48,116 nt of DNA from Klebsormidium nitens (lineage: Eukaryota > Streptophyta > Klebsormidiophyceae > Klebsormidiales > Klebsormidiaceae), in NCBI GenBank assembly GCA_000708835.1, contig DF237590.1, positions 1 through 48,116 of the forward strand, in the 5' to 3' direction. This document shows, one piece after another, positions 40,366 to 48,116 of this stretch. The notes under the pieces are model-generated. The model was not told where the DNA came from. It searched no databases and saw only the letters and a program-made list of their open reading frames with translations. Made by a program: the position numbers and the translations under genes. Numbering within the stretch: position 1 is the first letter of the stretch; every line of letters begins with the position of its first letter.

Positions 40366-41733
40366 GATGGAATGCAATGAATATGGTTTCAGCCATTTAC
40401 AGCAAAAGTGGTAATCAGCTGGGTCATCATGGGCCTGCGCGGCCGGTATGGCGCACATAGCTAAGCTAGATATACTGGCACGTAATGTGGATTGAGTCCG
40501 CGATTCCAGGTTTGATCAAGTTTGATCTTCGTCCTCGAAGAAGATTAGCCTGTTACTCAGACCTACAGATCGGACACCGAGACGAGCGTCCGGTCCTTGG
40601 CGAAGCACATCCGCATGATATACGGCCACCCGCCGCACTGTCTTATAATACTGCGTTCTTACTCTCGAACCTACACTGCGGCACACCTACTCTGTATCAT
40701 CAATTCATATCCGATCAAGTATGTGGCCGGCCTTATCTGGCCCGCAAAATATGTCAACTCATACAACCGCGGTGGGGATTAGTTGAAAGAGTGAAGTCCA
40801 ATAATGGGGCGATCAGCTAGTGCCACGAGCTAGACGTCAGTGTAAAGCCTCATCACTTGCATGCTCAAATTGAGTGTTTGCCTGCAGCCGTTGTGCTAAA
40901 AATGGCAAATTTCATGGGCTATTTGGCGGCGGCAGCCAGGTCCAACAATATGGTATGCTACTGAGCTAAAAGCATCCGATCATTGATTAGACACTTGAGC
41001 TTGGCCGCCGAAGTTATCGTACCCGGCGCATGGTAGCCACTGACCAGACTCTGTACCGTGGCCGTTTGCATGGTAAAGTCAATTCACCTCGCGGATGCCC
41101 TTTCATGTTTCTAGTTAGCTTTACTAGCATACTATAGGGCAGGGCGTACTAATCGCGTGCCAGGGCCGCGCTTCAGCTATAGTGGGCTCGAGATCATGCA
41201 TTGAAACCCTGGGCCGCGCGTGCATCGGTACAAGGGCGGCTGCTGCTCAGCGCCGGCGGCTTGCTAACTTTGCCACGACGGTCGACGGAACTCAATGCAC
41301 ACAGACATATGCAAAGAAGAGAGCCATGAGCGCTATCATATATGCGCAATAGTCTACAGCGCATGCCTTTCTTGGGTCAATGAATACCGCTCGCTCTGCC
41401 ACCCTAGCGGCCTCACACCAACGCAGTCCTGTAAGCCTGACCGTTGAACTCAGTTGATGAAACCTTCGCCTTTCAATTCGTTGACTCTCCACTATACCTA
41501 GCACAACTAGGGCAGGCTTCAGATCATGACCACGGCCACTGAATATTACAACTTCGCAATCTGGCCTTTTGTTGCAATAGCCTCCTCCTTTTACTTGAAA
41601 GCCTGAATCACATAGGCGCCGGACCGCTTGTCGTCAAATGAATAAGAAACTAGTCAATCTGATCAGGCCATGACTCAACGCAAAGCAACATTTCGAATCT
41701 TGTCCACTACACTAGAACAATCCGAGTGGGTTA
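40366..41733. other. Convergent intergenic region
   Basis: It separates the 3' ends of the transporter and glycosyltransferase genes and should hold both 3' untranslated regions. No further gene or array unit recognised. Confidence 0.4.
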
Positions 41734-44636
41734 TCACGTCACACCTGTTCTATTAAAAAGTTCCATGTACTCGTGAAATAGTGCAAGAGAATAGAATTCC
41801 CACATACCCCTTCCAAGATATAGATGACTTTGCCTAGCAGCGGCCTCCAACATTGCTAGGGTCTTTTCTTCGTGTTCCAACGCATACTGTACCTTCTCTA
41901 CCAGGTCCGAAAAGTCCGATTTTACCTCGTACAAGTGCTCACCATCACGAAAATACTTCGTGAAATACTCAGAGTGTGGTGTTTGGACCTGCACCCAAAC
42001 AGCGAGACTTGATGTGGATAGTAGTAAGTACCTAAACATTGAACTCCTATCTAGGTTTCTTCACCCTGATCTTGAGCGTCGACCACTAGCGCAGAAACAA
42101 GTTTCATCTTAGCCGTACGTTTCAAACGCAAAAAATGGTTTGTCTACTGAAAGGTCACCGGAAGGATACAAAAAGGCCACCAAATCTTCGGCTGAACACG
42201 AGCCGTGCTCGGCGAGTGGTAAAGGGTTTTGAAAGAGGAGTTGCACACATCTTCGGCTTAATCGTGCTAGCCTAATTCAAGTGCACCAGGCATCAAAATG
42301 CTGAAAACAGGCGGGTCACAACATCAAAAGCATAGCATCACGAAAAGCGGCCACATCTATCAACTAGGCTCAAAATCGTGATACAGCCGCTCGTTTCCCG
42401 CTAGCTAGTTGCTGAATTCCATCTCAGATTTCAACCACTTGTTGGCGCTCGAAGGCAGATGGATTAAATCTACACATAGCGTGGAATGTGGATCAATTCT
42501 TCAGCTTTCGAAAAGGAGCGCCTTTGGCGTTATCACGTGCTCAAGCCAACGATAAAGTGGGGATGAAGTCTCGTGTACAATCACCTTGAAGATCAGGAAA
42601 TTTTCCTTAGTCATCCAGCGGAGGCGGTTGCTGAAGGCGTTTCCATCGATATCCAGAATCATGCGGTAAGTCCGCAACTCCTCCCTCGACATGTGGACGT
42701 CTGTGGTGGGTATGAATTTCGCCATTTCGTCGTAGACATTCTCCTCGGGACATCCGGTGCATGCCTTGACGAGCTTCACGTCGAACTGCGTCGAAGAGAG
42801 AACAGTTTACGAGGCTTAGAAGCCGTGCCGCACCGCTTGAACGAAGCATACCGTTTTCCACGTAGGAAGCTTGGAGGGGCATCTGATCAGCACGTCAAAT
42901 GCCCTCAATTACATCTGCACTTTGGATCGAAGATCGTGTAGCCCTTTATTGACACGAACAAGTGCCCTTCCAGCTGAACGCATACACTACAACGGAAGTT
43001 CGAAAAGACAACACGCAAGCTCCTTCAAACAGAGACGCCGTTGCATCGATCTACGATCCGGAAGGTTGAACGCAATATCAGGCGTTGAACCAGACGTGTG
43101 GTGACTTGATAGGTTGCAAAAGAGGTTGTTCACGTTCTTCAATCAGCTGGAAAACCGGAGAGTGAGATTAGAAGTCAAGGTCAACAACTGTTCATTGAAG
43201 CCCCGCACAAACAGTTGTACAATCAACTTTCTTTTGCCTCTCGCTGTCGGAAGGAACTTATCTGACTTATCGTCCTCTATTGCAGAGCTTAAAAAACCGT
43301 TTGTTGACCCAGATTGGAAGCCAAACTTGCCAGGTCCTACTATATCATGCACAGGAACAACGATGCAGATACAACTGTGAAAAGAGGAATAAACTTTCAG
43401 TTTACTGATACTTTTGTGCAGGGATTGCAGCCACTAACTCTCAGCCCGAGAAACAATCAAGCGAGTCGACTCACATACTCGGGGTAATTGCTCGTGAAGT
43501 TGGCAAGCTTGACACGAGGAAAGTCCCGCCACGTTTCCAGCGTCGGATAGCCTCCGGTACACGTCCCTCTCCAAACAACCATGTTCTTGCGTTCCCTCCA
43601 AGGATGCCGCGCCCTCGCGGCCTTTGAACCAGTGAGATCAAATTGGTCACGGCAGAACCCAGGCAACCCAACATCTATTCTGTCAACATGCGTGTTTGAC
43701 GCGAAGATTGGGGCCTCAGGATCAGTGATACTCATAACCGGGTTGTCTGCGTAGTGGATCACAAAGTCCAAATGCTCGGGGAGGCCGTGCCGCTCGTTGA
43801 GGTACATGAGTTGATCTACCCAGACTTGTTCAAACGGGTGGCCCGCACTACTGAGAATCACGAGCGTGCCGTTTTGGACGGCAAAGCGAGTGCAGGCCGC
43901 GTGCGTCAACCGCTGCCGACACGTGACCAAAGCGTCCTCAACCTGGCAAAAAAAAGTCATCTTGAGGATATCGAATATAAAGACAACCGTTCGAGTTCTT
44001 CTGAGGCACTGATTCTCGCTGCGCAGTATATGATTTAGATGCACTTCACAAGGTAGCACCTTCCGTCAACCAGTCCAAGAAAGAACTATCCATGCGATCA
44101 ACAGATCAGAAGTCAGCTGACAAAAGCGGGAATGTCTGATCAGATTAGCTGCACTGCAGAGTTTGAGACATCGCCTGGTTAAGCTTGCGGATCACAGTGA
44201 TCTGAGCAAGTCCATTTTGACCATCACTGTTTTGAGTGGTCGCAACCCGGTCGCAATTGACAAATGCAACCACTCCATCACAAGGACTTGATTTGCCCAC
44301 CTGTTGCGTGCTGAAACCCCCACGCTTGCGCCACACTCCCAGTGCCTCTCTGGCGTCTCGGGCCAGGTTCCTGCTAGCTTCATCAAAGCCCGCCCATGCT
44401 ACACTCTGCTTGCACGGTGCGCTAGAATTACAAGGGAGAATGAACTTGGCCGGGTCACCAAAAGCAACGGAAAGCAGCTCCTGTGAGCTACTGAGGGCGC
44501 CAAATTTGCCAAATAGCGCAAGAAGGACCATCACAGCTCCCAACAACAGCAGGAGACTCTGATGACATCCCAGAGGATCACAAAAGGTTGATGCCCTTTT
44601 GTTCATCGACCACCACCGTGGACGTGCGACTGCCAT
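41734..44636 (-). CDS. GT90-family (CAP10/POGLUT-type) glycosyltransferase
   Basis: Minus strand, four exons: 44636-44301, 43942-43475, 42785-42537 and 41988-41734, all phase 0, giving 435 residues. A short basic N-terminus and a hydrophobic segment at residues 24-44 suggest a type II membrane protein of the Golgi or ER. The CAP10 domain follows: GGFSTQQVEDAL and RFAVQNGTLVI, LDFVIHYADNPV, PWRERKNMVVWRGTCTGGYP, KLVKACTG, RMILDIDGNAFSNRLRWM, and the end block VKSDFSDLVEKVQYALEHEE. WRG(T)xTG and DIDGNxxSxR are the family's best signatures. Animal relatives transfer glucose or xylose to secreted proteins and fungal ones build capsule. The donor and acceptor here are unknown. The exon 1 donor (CAG|GTGGGC) was chosen because it joins the domain smoothly. 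Confidence 0.88.
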
Positions 44637-45453
44637 TGTTGAGCTTCTGCAACGCGAATCTTGGACTTCAGCCTGTGACCTTCCTCTGCGAAATCATCAA
44701 TTGCAGGTAAAGTAGCGCCTTTGTTCTGGTCGGTCATATGACAGTCCCGGCCACTTTTGACCTCACAAGCTTTCATTTACCAAGATGCTATAGGGAGAGA
44801 TGAATATTAAGTGCCAAAAGGAGCAGCCATCTTCTTCAGAGTCCCCGCTTTCTATGGAGATTGACAAAGACGAAGACTCCAGATTGCACTGCCAACATTT
44901 GCGAGCCCCTTCTTGAAGTGAGCTGAAGCTCTTCTTTTGCTCAGAAGAAGCATTCCAATGGGGCTTAATCATGAAAGCCGTGCTCAGCACAGTGTCCTCA
45001 CCGTTTAGTCAACGGAACCTGACGCTGTTCTTTCCGACAAAGACGCCCTTTGCAAGAAGTTGCAGGCGGAGCTGATAAAAGCACTGGCAGCAGTGCCAGC
45101 CTATGAAAACGTCAAGTGCGCTGACACTCACACACAACAGTTGCACGAGCCCCTTTTGCTGGAGGTGTACCAGGAAGTGTACTTGAACTTTTGGCACTTC
45201 AACTCTTTTGTTATTGTGTCGGTCATCGTAGAGGACTCGTACCGGCTAAACTGCGTACCTCACTAACCGTGTACCGATCAGATCCGGATCCAAGTCAGAT
45301 GTACTGACGCCGCAGTGACGGCTTCTCTTTCGCTACTTCAGCCGGCATATTCCTCTGCCTAGAAATTGGGTGTCGACTCTCAATGGTTTCAGGCTTTCGG
45401 CCAATTTTACAGCACAAAGGTGCATGCCGTACCTAGGTGCATGCCGTACCTAG
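44637..45453. other. Upstream side of the GT90 gene
   Basis: It should contain the GT90 promoter. Short frames on both strands (minus 44763-44990, plus 45060-45266) have no domain I know. The last part holds a 17-bp tandem duplicate. Confidence 0.35.
45419..45452. repeat. 17-bp tandem duplicate, two copies
   Basis: GGTGCATGCCGTACCTA occurs twice back to back directly beside the left end of the inverted-repeat element. ATGCCGT also follows the right end, so part of it may be target sequence. Confidence 0.9.
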
Positions 45454-45666
45454 GTACCGTACCGATTGTCCGGTTGGGCAAATATTGATTATTTTTGGAT
45501 TTGCCCACAATTTTGAATGTAGAATAAATTCGAATTTTGATTCTGCAGGTCATTTTGCCCCGTACGAAAACAGAATAAATTGGTAAATGGAAGCTGCCCA
45601 AATTGCGTGGCATACGAAATTAATTATTGGGCAAAAATCTGCCCAACCGGACAATCGGTACGGTAC
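45454..45666. mobile_element. Non-coding inverted-repeat (MITE-like) element, about 210 bp
   Basis: The left end GTACCGTACCGATTGTCCGG, continuing into TTGGGCA, recurs exactly inverted at the right end (about 45640-45666). The core is AT-rich and non-coding, with internal GAATAAATT repeats. ATGCCGT on both sides may reflect the target site. Nearly perfect ends suggest a younger element than the others here. Confidence 0.82.
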
Positions 45667-47423
45667 ATGCCGTGTGCACAGTGTGGCATACCTACCTAGT
45701 ATACGGTCTACCATACTTTAGTAGCTAGGTACTGCAGTGATTGCGCGCTACATGGGATGTCGCGCACTCTGCTAACCACGGTACAAAGTACGGTGGCTAC
45801 AAGTGTTCAGTACCTATTAAAATAATGTTGCAAGCAATCTTGCAAGAACTGGCAATGCAGCGAATTGGCATTTCAACTGTTGCATGTCATGAGGGTGCAA
45901 CTCGAAGACGCCGACGTACTAATTGAACTAGCTTTACTAGTGACCATCTCTGCAGGCCGGTGCAGCAATCAGCCTCAACCACTGTACGTGCACAGTGCCA
46001 CAGATGCAAAAACCCTCTAGTAGATCCGCCCGGCCTCCTGCCGGCCTTACCCATGGCTTGAAGTCCGTACGTAATTTTCACTAGTCATGTACTTGCATTG
46101 TAGAGTATTGGTCAGCTGTCACCATGTATTCGACCGTCCCCTTCGCGCAAAACAACACCATATTAACAGGCGCTAAGGCTACCAAACTTGCAAAGTCTGG
46201 GGACGCTTGCACGCCAGGAATCAGTCACGATTGCTTATGTTCAACACAATTGAAAAGCTGATTTAAGGCATCTCTAACTCTCATCGACTCTAAGTTCAAT
46301 TCAGGTCCGGTCTCATGGGGATTGGAAGTTTAGGTTGGGAAGCTCCTAAGCTTTTATAACGGGCTCGGCTCTAAGCAGCCACTGAGAGGAGCACAAACAC
46401 GAATGATTGTCTCAAGGTAATCCGCATCACTGCATGCAGGCAAGACTCGTAGATGTGTGGCCGGAAGCTGGGCCCCGCTGAGTCGGACACTTATTCTCAA
46501 TCTGAACATCAGTGTTTGCTTGCAATCCAACTCGCCCCCAAGGGATGCCCGTTCAAAGCTAGTGCTTACAAAATTTAACTCAAGCCATGCCGTTTCAGTT
46601 CCAATGTCTAGCTTTGAATTAATACTCTTCCGGCTGCACGCCCCTACGTTCTAAGCTCTTTCCGGTCTGCAGGAGCATGCGAGGATCCAATCCTCACTCA
46701 AACCCTCTCCGTACCTTGGCATTTTAAGCCCGTGTACTCAGACCACGTCCATTCGCACAAACAAGACTAAGCGTAGCTACCACTGACTCTTCTGCGCGCA
46801 AGCCTGGCTGTTGCGTCTATTTACGCTCTGCTCTGTCCTTGACTTACTGAGGACTCGAACGGCTGATCCATTCTTTGACTCGAAAATCTTCTAAAAGCCT
46901 ACAATTTGATGGACGTACGTCATCAGTGCCAAGGTACCTTTCAGTACGCCCAGCCTCTGTCCAGGATGCAACGAAACAATGAAGGAATTCAAGTTCCTCA
47001 ATCAGCAAATCTACCAAAATCAACCCTTTCAGGAGGGCGTTGCTGCTACCCAAAGCTTACATGGCTACCGCGGCGCCCCTGAACCTGCAATACCCGCTTT
47101 GACGTCGCCGCAAAATCCTAGCATGCGCAAACCGCGGCGACCATAATAGCTGCATACCAGCCTGGCGGTCGCCGAGTTCTGACAATTCTGGTGCGAAAAG
47201 TTGACTGCTTTTAGAGGCTGCTGTCCTAGAGTCGAGTAGTGCACACGAAAGTGTTGCCCCTGCCAGAGGGACGGCACTCTGCGCTCGCGTCGCGCAGCTG
47301 AAAGCGCTCCTCCATCAATCGGCGGCGGACGCTGAGAGTTCGAAAGGTCGCTTCTAGATTATCCAAGTCCGCTGGCACCTGCAACAGTCACGAGCGCGTC
47401 CTTTACCACGAAGTGAAAGCCCG
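45667..47423. other. Stretch without a recognisable gene
   Basis: Several unmatched short frames on both strands. No array units, rRNA or tRNA recognised. Confidence 0.35.
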
Positions 47424-48031
47424 CTAATCGGTCAAGTACTTTCGACGCCGCCTTGAATCAGAAACATCCGGTGATGACATTCGGTCGAGCCTGACGTTGA
47501 GAACAACCTGGAAACTGGGTTCTTGTGCAGCGAGCAGATCCCTGAACTTGTCCATGATGCCAGGCGGACAGAAGAAGTACAAATTATCGGACGGGACGAC
47601 CAGTAACACAGCGGGTTCATCCAGACTTGGAGGCCGAAAGATGAGCGGCTCAGATTGCGTCACGTATTCTATTTTTATTGGAAAGAAGAGCTCAGAAAGT
47701 GTTCTGCGAAGGACGACAGTCCCCGGGCCACTTTTCAGAATAGATCACTCAAGTCTAAAGCGGACTGCTGCGCCATCGCAGATTGCTCGATTTACGCGAA
47801 ACAAATCTGTCAAGATGCACAATTTTGTTTCCGTTTCTGGAGCAGATTGTGGGCGGAAGCGCAAAAGCCCACCTCGCCAAATCGGTTGAACGCGCAGTCA
47901 GCTGACGTCAAGCCGGACGTGGCGTAGTCGTCGTCAGAGCCCTCAACATACTCGCGGTGACGTAAAGCTTCGAGCGTGCCCATCGCCAGCCGCTCCTCCA
48001 CCGCGTGAGGGGCGTACATCTGACCCAAAAA
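47424..48031 (-). CDS. Possible 3' end of an unrecognised gene (partial)
   Basis: Minus strand. One exon appears to run 48031-47873 (acceptor TTCGCGCAG, donor GAG|GTGGGC, phase 0; FLGQMYAPHAVEERLAMGTL...). A last exon would end at 47424 and contains LDEPAVLLVVPSDNLYFFCP and PGIMDKFRDLLAAQEPSFQV, closing with a basic RRRRKYLTD. A phase-0 acceptor at about 47695 (TTTCTGAG) would join them, but it is not strong. The protein-like composition and strand-specific openness favour a real gene that continues beyond the right edge. I do not recognise the family. Confidence 0.42.
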
Positions 48032-48116
48032 CTGCGCGAAAACGCAAGGAGATGTTGCGGTTAGAAGACTTGGTTATGTTTGTTTAAGCTTTCTTCCACC
48101 CGCATCGGATAAAGTG

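Noticed and set aside
44145-44300. Extension of GT90 exon 1 to the stop at 44145
   Set aside because: A strong donor at 44300 (CAG|GTGGGC) joins in phase to exon 2 and gives a continuous CAP10-like sequence. The extension does not.
45060-45266. Small + strand protein
   Set aside because: 68 residues without a known domain, splice context or conserved motif. Too weak to call.

Overview
The window looks like nuclear DNA from a photosynthetic eukaryote of the green lineage, most likely a streptophyte alga. Base composition is about 50% GC. The two clear protein genes are split by ordinary GT-AG introns. One of them is closest, from memory, to the plant UDP-galactose transporter 1 / GONST5 group. 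No bacterial operons, plasmid or phage genes, rRNA or tRNA genes were seen. The species is an inference.

From about 0.65 to 35.2 kb I find no convincing protein gene. The same short pattern recurs about 60 times, always on the + strand. It has a 4-8 bp terminal stem (typically GGCA...TGCC), a box C-like TGATGA/TGACGA, often a small central hairpin (typically TGGGC...GCCCA), a variable 20-35 nt segment, a box D-like CTGA, and then the other arm of the stem. Units are mostly 60-80 nt. This is the layout of box C/D snoRNAs, whose boxes fold into a kink-turn. Terminal stems and hairpins differ between copies yet stay complementary, and the TGA of box C and GA of box D are the best-kept bases. Neighbouring recognisable units often lie about 150-200 bp, or a multiple of that, apart. 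The likely picture is an old tandem array of roughly 170-bp units, many decayed, possibly carried by a long + strand host transcript. Two duplicated 77-80 bp candidate host exons with canonical splice signals lie at 23.3 and 24.2 kb. Two larger duplications (13.5-14.75 kb with 21.7-22.8 kb, and 22.73-23.66 kb with 23.69-24.57 kb) and several non-coding foldback elements are also present.

From 36.56 to 40.37 kb a five-exon + strand gene encodes a 384-residue nucleotide-sugar transporter. Its introns hold degenerate 'echo' copies of the flanking exon ends together with their splice sites, stepped by about 133-191 bp. That is the same step size as in the RNA-like array, which suggests one DNA-level process of nucleosome-sized tandem duplication across the locus.

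From 41.73 to 44.64 kb a four-exon minus-strand gene, convergent with the transporter, encodes a 435-residue membrane-anchored GT90 (CAP10/POGLUT-type) glycosyltransferase. Both products would act in the secretory pathway, but a shared pathway is not shown. The rest, 44.64-48.1 kb, holds a compact inverted-repeat element and what may be the 3' end of an unrecognised minus-strand gene that runs off the window.
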